From CAZMNY01 sp964567745 (GTDB lineage: Bacteria > Planctomycetota > Planctomycetia > Pirellulales > Pirellulaceae): a stretch of 64,000 nucleotides of DNA. The notes beneath the pieces were generated by a model. The model searched no databases. It was given only the letters and a program-made list of their open reading frames with translations, and was not told the DNA's origin. Position 1 is the first letter of the stretch. Each line of letters opens with the position of its first letter. The position numbers were made by a program, and so were the translations under genes. Shown here piece by piece: positions 53,335-63,800 of the stretch. The stretch lies in assembly GCA_964567745.1 (NCBI GenBank), contig CAZMNY010000013.1:100847-164846 (forward strand), given 5' to 3'.

Positions 53335-56300
53335 CTAATAAAGTTGGGGGATCTGCGTACGAATCGGATCGAAGTCCTTGTCCCCTTCGAGTAGCTGTTG
53401 GTTCTCAGTGCGTTCAAAAAACGCCGCGCTTTGCAGCTGACGTAAGAGGGATAACGCTCGCTCGGCATAGTTCTTAGCGCGGCTTGAACGCTCGACTTCG
53501 TTCAAATTCTTGTCGAGGGTCGCGTTCCTCGATGCGAGTGAGAACACACACGCGGCGTTGTAGATCAATTCGTTGTTCGACGTCCAATTCTTAGCCAAAG
53601 CTTCCGCTTTTTGCGTTGGTTGTTCGTGCTGTCCCTTCTGCGCTTGTTTCCAAGCCTCGAGCACTTGGTGGTCTGCAAGTTCGCTTGCAGTCAATGAGAC
53701 CTTGATTGTGCGTGCTGGTAGATCGGTTCCCCACACTCTGACCGTTTGATCGATGCTCGCCGAAGCCAGTCGCCGACTGTCGGGCGAAAACGCAACACCA
53801 TGTACTGGCCGTGTGTGTCCTCGAAGCGTAAGGATCTTTTTGCCCGAGTCGGCGTCCCAAATCCTGATCGACTTGTCGCTGCCGCCTGAAGCCAATCGCT
53901 TGCCGTCCGGGCTGAACGCAACCGTCAGCACGGAGTCCGCATGACCATTCAAGGATTGCAGTTTTTCTCCGGTGCGGGCGTCCCAGATTTCGACGCTGCT
54001 ATTCGATCCCCCGGTCGCTAATCGGCGACTGTTAGTGCTGTACGCGATGCTTCGTACAAAGCGATCGTGCGCTTCCTTGATCTTCTTAACCGGACGCTCT
54101 TCACGCCATTCCCAGATGATGACCGACTTGTCCCAGCCGCCAGAAGCCAGGTGTCTTCCGTCAGGCTCAAACGCCACACATGAGACAACGTCGGCGTGTC
54201 CTCTCAACGTGACTTCTGTTTTCCCAGTTCTCGCATTCCAGAGTTTGACGGTGTTGTTGGAGCCCGCCGACGCGGCGAATCTCCCGTCCGGACTGAAAGC
54301 CAGGCTCGGTTCATAGAAGCCTTCAGGCTTGCGAATAGGTTCTTCCCATGAAGATATTTGTCTTCCTGTCGCAGTTTCCCACACGTAAATGTGGTTGATC
54401 TGTTGCCCTCGTCGAACGCCTGCCGTCAATTCTCCATCGTGGCTGAAGACAACATGAGTCGCCAAACCCTCGTTGCCTTTGAGCGCCATAGTCTCGCCGG
54501 AATCGAGGTCGCATAGTTTGATCGACGCTCCCCAACTCGCTGCAGCCAATCGATTCCCGTCCGGATGAAACGCGACACTTCGGACGCTCTGCAGGATTTT
54601 GCCAGCAAAAGGAAGTTCATCGATCGGATGAGTGCTCGTAAGTGTCATAGGACGCTGTCCGTGTACGGCATCCCAAATCTTGATCGTTCCGTCATCGCTC
54701 GACGAAACCAGCATGAGACCTTGCGGATCGAACGCCACATCAGACACCCCGCCGCCTACATGACCTTTAAGGGTCAGAAGGGGGGCGCCAGTTTTGGCAT
54801 TCCAAGTCCTAACCGTTTTGTCCCCACTGCCTGATACCAGACGGCGGCCATCTCGACTGAATTCGATTTTCGCTACAAGATCGGTGTGTCCGTAGAGAGT
54901 CAGAACTAGTTCATGCGTTTCTAGATCCCAAACTTTAACCGTGTGATCTCGGCTCGCGGCAGCTAAGCGCGAGCCATCTGGGCTGAATGTGACGTCGGTA
55001 AAGAAGACGATTAACCCATCGACGCTCGTTCCTGGAAGAGTCTGTTCCAGATTTCCCGTCGAGGCATTCCAGATTTTCACCTTGTTGTCGTCGCCGCAGG
55101 TGGCGAGCAGATTGCCATCGGGGGAGAATGCTACTCCTGTGACGATGCCTTGATGAGCGATCAGGGATTGATAAGTTTCTCCGGTTTCCGCATCCCAGAT
55201 TAGTACCGTCCCGCTCCAGCAACCGGAAGCAATTCGCTTTCCTTTCTCGTCATAGGTTACGCAGTTAACGAAACTGTCGTGCTCCTTCGGTTCACCGATA
55301 CTTGTGCGTGTTTCGATGCTCCATTGTCGCACAGTCTTGTCATTGCTTGCCGACGCTAACCGATCGCCGATTGGGCAGAGTGCTAACGATACAATGCGTT
55401 CTTCGTGACCCGCGAAAGAGTGAACGAGTTTCCCGCTACCAACATCCCACAACTTCACATTCCCGGCCTCCCCCGCGCTTGCCAGCCGCTTACCGTTGGC
55501 GAGGAAGACTACGGTGCCGACTCTTCCTTCGCCATCCACCAATGTCCTTAGTTCACTCTTGCACAAACTGCTCCAGTAACCCCATTCGAACGCTACGAGT
55601 TCATGTTCGGATTCATGACTCGCGAGCAGTTCAGTCAGGTCTTCAAGGTTCGTGCTTTCCCATTCACTTTGAGCGTCTCTCATATCTGAGACATAAGTTC
55701 GTTGTTTCGACAGATTGGCCTCACGTTCCGCCATCACAAGGCCATAGACGCTTAAGGGAACTGCGAACAGGACGACCAAAACCATAGCAACGAGAGCTGC
55801 TTTCCCTGGCTTCCTTTTGCACCATCGCCAACTTCTTCCCAGCGGCCCGATGGGGCGAGCGCTGATTGGTTCGCCTCGCGCATAGCGATCTAGATCGTCC
55901 GACAATTCCTGGGCGGAGGCGTATCGTTTCTTTGGGTCTTTCTCGAGGCACTTCAGGGTCAACGCTTCTAGGTCGGAATCCACGCCGGAGAATCGACGCG
56001 GCGGCACGGGCTCCTGTTCGAGCACCTTGCGCACGGTGTCCAAGACGCTATCCGATTCAAAGGGAGGATGCCCAGTCAACAGGTAGTAAAGAATCGCACC
56101 CAAGCCGTAGACATCCGTGTACGGCCCCACGGCCTCGCCGCAGCGGCCGGTTTGTTCAGGCGCCATGTAGCCGGGCGTCCCAACAATCGCGCCGGTCAGA
56201 CTGTGCGAGTCCTCTTGCAATCCTTTTGCGAGTCCAAAGTCCGTGATCTTTGGTTCCTTGTTGGGAGTAAGAAGGATGTTGGCGGGCTTGAGGTCCCGAT

Positions 56301-57048
56301 GAACGATGTTGATCAGGTGGGCTGCCTGAATCGCGCGCGCCAGTTTCCCTACGAGTTTGACGGCTTCGCGCGAGGGTCGAGGCATGTCACCAAGACCTTC
56401 AACCAAACTTCCACCAGAGACGTACTCGATCGACAAGAAAGGCTGTTGATGATGCTCGCCTACCTCGTAAATACGAACGATGTTTGGATGCTGGAGTTGA
56501 GCGAGGAACTCAGCTTCTTTTTGAAACCTTTCTCTTTCCCTGCTTCCTGCGTTCGGCCCCGCGAGGATCATCTTCAATGCAACCGTGCGCTGCAGCCGCA
56601 GGTCGCGCGCGCGATAGACAACGCCCATGCCGCCGCGCCCGAGAACGTCGATGATTTCGAAGCCAGAAACTTGAGGCGCATGTTCCAACGGCGCGGCGCT
56701 TCCATCGCCCTTGCTTGGCCCGCCCACATTCCACGTTTCATCACCGAGGCCTTCGGGCTCGGTATCCGGCTTTGGCTGGAAAACTTCGAGCAGCAACTGC
56801 CGGGCTAAACCGGGCAAGCGTTGGCGGTATTCGTCCTGAGTCGGTGTAGAGCCGTCACGTTGGCGGTACGCCAACTCGATCCGCAGCAATTCAGCCGTCA
56901 GCGCGGCGTGGTCCTGCTCCGCCGCCATATTCACGAAGTCTTCTATCCTTGGCCGCGCGCCTACTGCCTGTTGCCAGGCGGCTTCGAATTGATCGCAGAT
57001 GGGATCCAACCGCCGAAACTTTTCGGTGTCGCCGAGAGGATCAGCCAT
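53335..57048 (-). CDS. Ser/Thr protein kinase with 14 C-terminal WD40 repeats
   Basis: 1237 residues from the ATG at 57048, which overlaps the stop of the sigma factor gene. A non-conserved N-terminal region (1-125) is followed by a Hanks-type kinase domain (about 128-395) with GRGGMG, VALK (Lys159), HRDLKPAN (250-257) and DFG (270-272). One membrane helix lies near 410-430. The extracytoplasmic part contains 14 WD40 repeats (VKLWD-type endings), probably two seven-blade propellers. A 130-residue tail resembling a tetratricopeptide region ends the chain. Such kinase-WD40 proteins are a planctomycete hallmark and work with the adjacent ECF sigma factor. The signal is unknown. Confidence 0.92.
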   Translation of the reverse strand: MADPLGDTEKFRRLDPICDQFEAAWQQAVGARPRIEDFVNMAAEQDHAALTAELLRIELAYRQRDGSTPTQDEYRQRLPGLARQLLLEVFQPKPDTEPEGLGDETWNVGGPSKGDGSAAPLEHAPQVSGFEIIDVLGRGGMGVVYRARDLRLQRTVALKMILAGPNAGSRERERFQKEAEFLAQLQHPNIVRIYEVGEHHQQPFLSIEYVSGGSLVEGLGDMPRPSREAVKLVGKLARAIQAAHLINIVHRDLKPANILLTPNKEPKITDFGLAKGLQEDSHSLTGAIVGTPGYMAPEQTGRCGEAVGPYTDVYGLGAILYYLLTGHPPFESDSVLDTVRKVLEQEPVPPRRFSGVDSDLEALTLKCLEKDPKKRYASAQELSDDLDRYARGEPISARPIGPLGRSWRWCKRKPGKAALVAMVLVVLFAVPLSVYGLVMAEREANLSKQRTYVSDMRDAQSEWESTNLEDLTELLASHESEHELVAFEWGYWSSLCKSELRTLVDGEGRVGTVVFLANGKRLASAGEAGNVKLWDVGSGKLVHSFAGHEERIVSLALCPIGDRLASASNDKTVRQWSIETRTSIGEPKEHDSFVNCVTYDEKGKRIASGCWSGTVLIWDAETGETYQSLIAHQGIVTGVAFSPDGNLLATCGDDNKVKIWNASTGNLEQTLPGTSVDGLIVFFTDVTFSPDGSRLAAASRDHTVKVWDLETHELVLTLYGHTDLVAKIEFSRDGRRLVSGSGDKTVRTWNAKTGAPLLTLKGHVGGGVSDVAFDPQGLMLVSSSDDGTIKIWDAVHGQRPMTLTSTHPIDELPFAGKILQSVRSVAFHPDGNRLAAASWGASIKLCDLDSGETMALKGNEGLATHVVFSHDGELTAGVRRGQQINHIYVWETATGRQISSWEEPIRKPEGFYEPSLAFSPDGRFAASAGSNNTVKLWNARTGKTEVTLRGHADVVSCVAFEPDGRHLASGGWDKSVIIWEWREERPVKKIKEAHDRFVRSIAYSTNSRRLATGGSNSSVEIWDARTGEKLQSLNGHADSVLTVAFSPDGKRLASGGSDKSIRIWDADSGKKILTLRGHTRPVHGVAFSPDSRRLASASIDQTVRVWGTDLPARTIKVSLTASELADHQVLEAWKQAQKGQHEQPTQKAEALAKNWTSNNELIYNAACVFSLASRNATLDKNLNEVERSSRAKNYAERALSLLRQLQSAAFFERTENQQLLEGDKDFDPIRTQIPQLY

Positions 57049-57673
57049 GAGACAACTCCTCTTGCCAAATGCATCGGATGCCTTCGAGTTTGCGTTCGAC
57101 CGTTCGTTCCACACAACCGAGTTGTTCAGCGACTTCTTTGTTGGTGAAGCCTTCGAGCTTCATCAACGCGACGCGACGAAGACTCTCGTCACGCAATTGA
57201 TCGAGCAGGCACCGGCATTCATCCGCCGCCAGCGCAGCGTACGCTGGTGTCGGCTCGCTATCGATAACCTGTTCGATGCCCCGCTGCGCCAAATCCTCTT
57301 CATGCTCCGCGAACACGGATTCGCCTCGCACGGCGCCGCCGCCCCGCTTCTGACGGTTCTGACTCTTGATCAAGTCAATGGCCTTGCGTTCAGTGATGAC
57401 AAACAGCAATTGCCAGAGGTCATCTCGATCGAGCAGCTTGGGGAACCTGCGGTCAGCGGCTCCGGAACACAAACTCGCGAACGCCTGCAGCGCGATGTCT
57501 TCTTCGTCGGCAACGCGGCGCGGCGTGCTTCGCAGATGACGATCCGCAAGACGGGCCAGTTGAATGCTGTAGCGTTCCCACAGCTTTTGAGCTGCTAGCG
57601 CGTCACCCGCCTTGAGGTTAGCGATCCAAGCGGAAACGGAGTGGTGAGAAGGCTCAGCCAAGTCGAACTCCAA
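57041..57673 (-). CDS. ECF sigma factor (planctomycete type)
   Basis: 210 residues with sigma regions 2 and 4. Region 2 lies around LWERYSIQLARLADRHLR and the DEEDIALQAFASL segment. Region 4 lies around ALMKLEGFTNKEVAEQLGCVERTVERKLEGIR, a helix-turn-helix. It belongs to the ECF subfamily common in planctomycetes that is controlled by a linked Ser/Thr kinase instead of an anti-sigma factor. The stop overlaps the kinase start by 8 bp, so both are made together. Region 1 is missing, as usual. Confidence 0.9.
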   Translation of the reverse strand: MEFDLAEPSHHSVSAWIANLKAGDALAAQKLWERYSIQLARLADRHLRSTPRRVADEEDIALQAFASLCSGAADRRFPKLLDRDDLWQLLFVITERKAIDLIKSQNRQKRGGGAVRGESVFAEHEEDLAQRGIEQVIDSEPTPAYAALAADECRCLLDQLRDESLRRVALMKLEGFTNKEVAEQLGCVERTVERKLEGIRCIWQEELSHG

Positions 57674-57871
57674 TCAAGCGGGCTGACGATTCGCGTCGCA
57701 CCAGCTTAACGGATGAAGCACGCAGTTTCATGTCACAGCGAAAAACAAATTGCTGAAAAATCTGCGTCGCCCGTCGGATTGCAGAGCCGAATGTCGAGGT
57801 AACTTTCGCGACGGTCGCTCGCACCGCGCCCCGTCTAAGTTGAGCCGACGCCTAGTTGGAGTGCTGATGCC

Positions 57872-60800
57872 GTGAGCCAGAAGACGAAACAAGATCGAAA
57901 ACGTGTAGCACGGAAGAAGCATCCAAAGAAATCAACTCGCCAAGGAATGCGTCGACTGGCATTTGAGTCGCTGGAAGATCGGCGGCTGTTGTCCGCAGAC
58001 GGCTTTCCTGATCTTCCCGGCCTCACACTCGTGGATCCATCAACCGACGCCCGTGGCCAGATCATCTATCTCGATTTCGACGGTGCGGAAGACGTGATCT
58101 ACAACGGTCCGGTCACGGTGGGGCCATTCGACGTACCGGCGTTCGAAGCACCCGGTGAACTGGCTGGCCAGGAAGAGGCGATCATTGCGTCGGTCGTGGA
58201 ACAGTTGGACGCGACGTTCGCGGGGAGCGGGTTGAGCTTCACGACCGAGTCGCCGCACGAAGGGGTGGAATTTTCCACGGTCTACATTGGTGGCGATGAC
58301 TCGGCGTTTCGAGAGTATGGCGGATTCCGTGGTTTGGCTGAAACCATTGATATTGGCAACAGGAACAATGATGACGGAGCCTTTGTCTTTGCCGATGAAC
58401 TTGGTCCGTTTGATTCCATACTCGCCCGCCTCATCGCGCCGCCAAGCATCACTCCGGCACTGGAGTCACTCGAAGATCGGACGCTGCTCTCAACGCTGAC
58501 GGCTCCTGAATCCGAGCAACCGCAGTCTGAAATCCTCGATTTCAAGTCGATCATCGCACCGACGAGTGCCGACATTCATCCTTCATCCTTCCCCCTTCAT
58601 CCTTCTCTCCCTTCCCTGCCCGGTCTGACGCTGGTCGACCCGCACACCGATGCCCGCGGCCAGATCATCTTTCTGGACTTCGACGGTGCGGAAGATGTGA
58701 TCTACAACGGCCCGGTGACGGTGGGGCCTTTCGACGTGCCGGCGTTCGAGGCGCCCGGTGAGTTGGCTGGCCAGGAAGAGGCGATCATTGCGTCGGTCGT
58801 GGAACAGTTGGACGCGACGTTCGCGGGGAGCGGGTTGAGCTTCACGACCGAGTCGCCGCACGAAGGGGTGGAATTTTCCACGGTCTACATTGGTGGCGAT
58901 GACTCGGCGTTTCGAGAGTATGGCGGATTCCGTGGTTTGGCTGAAACCATTGATATTGGCAACAGGAACAATGATGACGGAGCCTTTGTCTTTGCCGATG
59001 AACTTGGTCCGTTTGATTCCATACTCGCTGCTTCCAACTCGCTCGGTTCAGTGATCGGACATGAGGCCGGCCATCTGCTCGGAATGCGCCACCGTGAAAC
59101 AAGAGACGCGGTAAGCATTGAAGACTATGCTACATCCATTACCCAGAAAAACGGCGTTTACTCCTATACGTCAGAACCGAATCAGTTTGGTCTCGACGAT
59201 GAAGCCTATGACGCATGGTCTCGGGCTTATACGTGGGCTACTGTCACAGGCTTGCCCAAGAACGAGGCCATTCATGCGACCGCGAATCTCGCCGCGATCA
59301 AATTTGAGAACCCACAAGACCATTCGGCTACAATCTACGTCCGATTTCACCGAGGCGATTATGGCGACTTCGTCGATAAATCGCTTGAAGACAAATACAG
59401 CTGGGCAGGTTCTTCTGGGAACGTGATAGAGATATGGGAAGATGTCGTGAACGGCATCTCTAACGAATCACACAGTAGCCCGGGATTCAGCGAGCAAATT
59501 TGGAAAGCGGTTAATTACAGCTCTAACAATGAAATAGCTTTTAGCTTCTACGTACTTAGCGTTCAGGGAATATTCTTGCCCATCCAAGATGACTCCTGGC
59601 TAATGAAGTACTACGTTTCTATTTTCCAAGACACCTACAAGGCACCCACCCTTACGGATGAACCCGACCAGGGGCCTAGCGATGATGTTGTCCTAGAGTG
59701 GGAAAACCTGTCCTTGCCCGGTGTGATGCGGTACCACCTTATCGTAAAAAAAGACGCTGATATCATTATTGATACCAGAACCACGGACCCCAGTTACGAT
59801 CTTGGTAAATTGGGCGTCGGTAATTATCGGTGGCAAGTTTGGACGGCTTATGGTGATTCGGACGTCAATAAGTCTGCGCCGTCCAATGTTGGCGAATTCT
59901 CGATCGTCGCAGACACGATACCCGATCAATTCAACTTCGTGAATCAGACCGATGTGCCCACGAACACTGTCATAAGATCAAACACGATCACTGTGAGCGG
60001 AATCAATGCCCCCTCCCCAATCTCGGTCACGCAGAATTCGGGCCACCGTTACAAGATCAACGACGGGAGTTATACGCGGGACTCTGGCATGGTGAACAAC
60101 GGCGATAGGGTGACGGTCATTCAGACCTCGTCCTCGAAGCCGTTGACGTCAACGAGCCTGATTTTGATGATTGGGGGCGTGCCGGACACATTCACAGTCA
60201 CCACCTGGGCAAACCCGACGGTATCAATTGTTGCCAACGATTCAAATGCTGGCGAACCTAGCAACGATGGTTCTTTCAATGTGACCCGAACGAATGCCGC
60301 AGGCACATCGCAGAGTCTACGTGTTTACTTCGGGACGACCGGCAGCACGGCGACATCTGGAAGCGACTACGCGTCCGTGGGCAGTTATGTGGACATTCCT
60401 GCGGGACAGTTGTCGAAGTCGATTCCAGTGGACGTTATAGATGACACTGAGTATGAACCCGGAGCCGCCGAGACCGTCAAGCTGACGTTGAGTTCCAGCT
60501 CGGCGTACAACATTGATTCCAGCAAGAGTAACGCGACGGTCAACATCCAAGACAATGAGGCGGCTCCGAAGCCGACGGTATCAATTGTTGCCAACGATTC
60601 AAATGCTGGCGAACCTAGCAACGATGGTTCTTTCAATGTGACCCGAACGAATGCCGCAGGCACATCGCAGAGTCTACGTGTTTACTTCGGGACGACCGGC
60701 AGCACGGCGACATCTGGAAGCGACTACGCGTCCGTGGGCAGTTATGTGGACATTCCTGCGGGACAGTTGTCGAAGTCGATTCCAGTGGACGTTATAGATG

Positions 60801-63800
60801 ACACTGAGTATGAACCCGGAGCCGCCGAGACCGTCAAGCTGACGTTGAGTTCCAGCTCGGCGTACAACATTGATTCCAGCAAGAGTAACGCGACGGTCAA
60901 CATCCAAGACAATGAGTCGTCAACACTCCCCAGCCTTTCGATCGACGACGTTTCACTGACCGAGGGGGATAGCGGGACGACGACGTTCACGTTTACGGTA
61001 AGCATGTTGGGGTCGAACCCTGACGGTGCGAGCGTGAATTATGCGACGGCAGACAATACCGCAACGACGTCCGACGGTGACTATACGGCTAAGAACGGGT
61101 CGCTGACGTGGTCAACCAATGACACTGGGTCGAAAACGATTAGCGTCACGGTTAATGGTGATACGAATGATGAACCGAACGAAACGTTCCATGTCAACCT
61201 GAGCGGGGCCAGTGGGGCCACACTCTCCGACAACAGAGGCGTTGGCACGATTCAGAATGACGACTCGGACGATCCAGTCGACATGCGCCGGGGCTTGGTT
61301 GCGTGGTACCCCTTCAGTGGCAATCCAAACGACGAAAGCGGTAATGACAATCACCTCGGATTTCCCGGCGGCTCACACAACCCCACTTTGACGGATGATA
61401 GGTTCGGCCACACTTCTGGCAGAGCCTACGATTTTGATGGATCCAGTCATTACCTCAGCTCAACCGGTTCGGAATCCGCTTTTGACTTCACGACCGCGAC
61501 AACCTTCAGTGCTTGGATCAACCTGGACGATGTCACTCAGGGATGGGTGCTCGTCAAGTCTAGGCATGGAGTTGAAGGAACTCTCGGAATTGGCATGTCT
61601 GACGGTTCAGTCGTCATCAGGGTGCATACCTCTGATGGCCCGGGCCACAATGTGCTGAGCTCCGCACCGATCGTTGCTGGTGAATGGACGCACGTCGCAG
61701 GCGTCTACGATGGCACCGGTGATACTCCGGGCCTGTCCCTCTACATTAACGGAGAACTTGACGGCTTCCAGTCAGTAACTGGTACCACGACCCTCTTCGA
61801 TAATGACGAGCGACTTTATGTCGGCGCTATCGGACGATCGGTTGACTCGGGTCGCGAGCAAGCCCATGTTGACGGTCGAATTGACGACATTGCCATCTAC
61901 AACCGCGCTCTGAACGCAGCCGAAATCAGAGTGTTGACTACTGAAGACGCCCCCCCAACACCTCAACCCGTGCGTCCCGGTCAACCGTACACGCAGAATT
62001 TTTCTTCAGGTAAGCCAACAGCCGCCCAGGGCTGGGAGTACTATTCCGACAATGAAGGCCGGATTGAAGTGGTGGGCGGCAGACTACGTGCCGACGACCA
62101 GACCGGCAATGATACCTACTCGCTGAATGAAGCAATTCTGCACCTGGATCTGGCCGGCCAAAGCAATGTGCAACTCAGGCTCGACCACTGGGTACTTTCG
62201 GACGAAGAAGACTCGCTCCCCTCGACGTTTATCGGACATGCTGACGGCGACGGTGGAGCGATGAGCGCCGATGGCACGACGTGGTACTCCTTGCAACAGG
62301 ATTTTTCCACGTCGGGGACGATTACGGTCGATTTGGATGACGCCATCGCCAGTGCCGGAATTGCGTACACACCGGATTTCCAGATCAAGTTTCAGCAATT
62401 CGACAATTGGCCGGAACCATCGGATGGACGCGAACTGGACAATGTTGCAGTCATAGTGGCCGACACGAGTGCACCGACGGTTGTCAGTCTCAGCCCGGCA
62501 GATAATGCCACTGACGTGCCGGTCACGACAAACCTGGTGATCGAGTTCAGTGAACCCGTCCAAGAAGGCTCCGGGAACATTGTGATCAGGAAGTCGAGCG
62601 ATGATACGGCAGCAACACATACGATCTCGGTAACGAGTCCCCAGGTCACGATCTCCGGTGACACGGTGACGATCGATCCGTCATCGAGTTTTGGCAGTGC
62701 CACCGGCTATTACGTGCAGATTGACAGCGGGGCGTTCAAGGATCAGAGCGACGACGACTACGCGGGAATCAGCGATAAAACAACGTGGAACTTCACCACA
62801 AAGGACATCATCGCCCCCACTGTCGACAGTTTCAGCCCGGCCGATAATGCCACGGGCAAGGCAGTCAATACTAACCTGGTCATCAACTTCAGTGAAAACG
62901 TCCAGGAAGGCTCTGGGAACATCGTGATTAGGAAGTCGAGCGATGACTCGACAACACATGCGATCCCGGTAACCAGCGACCAGGTAACTATCTCGGGCAA
63001 CACGGTGACCATCAATCCGTCACCGAATTTTGACAGTACCACCGGCTACTACGTGCAGATTGACAGCGGAGCCTTTGAGGATCTCAGCGCTAATGACTAC
63101 GCGGGAATCAGCGATAAAACAACGTGGAACTTCACCACAACTGGAGCACCGGAAGCTTCGCACCAGTGGTCTTTCAACGGCCAGCCGCCCGGAGCGGACG
63201 AAGTTGGTTCCAACGACGCGACGTTGGTGGGCGGAGCAGTCGTTGTTGACAGCGGTGTTGAAGGCACGGCAATTACCTTTGATGGCCAGAATGACCGGCT
63301 GAGTCTGGCGGAGCAGATTCGCTTCTCGGACAAAGAAGCGTTTTCGATCTCGCTCTGGTACCAAGGACAGGACACGATGCGGAACGGCGACTGGGGAACG
63401 GCCTTGCTCGGTCGCGATTCCGCAGACATTTACGCCAATCTTGTGTTGCGGGACGGATTTGTCGAGTATGTCCACTACGACAACGGCTGGCAGCACAACA
63501 TCCGCTCGACGACCCAGGTGGCCGACGGCGCGTGGCATCACGTGGTGATCGTACAAACGACTGCCGGCACAATGTCGCTCTATGTTGACGGCGCAGCCGA
63601 AGTTTTGGGTCAATCCTCCGGCATGAGCAGCGATCGCGGCTTCCGGATCGACGACCTGATGAGAGGGTATCGCGGCGCGTTCACTCAAGGCGCGCTCGAC
63701 GAAGTTCAAATCTACAGCGGGGCCTTAGACTCGGACCAAGTCGTCGCCCTGTACGAGCAGAACGCGCCCTCCAATCCAAACCCCGATCCCCCTCCAGAGC

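Noticed and set aside
57674..57871. Promoter or small gene before the giant protein
   Set aside because: No convincing promoter consensus or frame; the region is left unassigned.
60215..60916. Possible CRISPR-like repeat array
   Set aside because: Only two long copies are present; they are in frame and encode Calx-beta domains.
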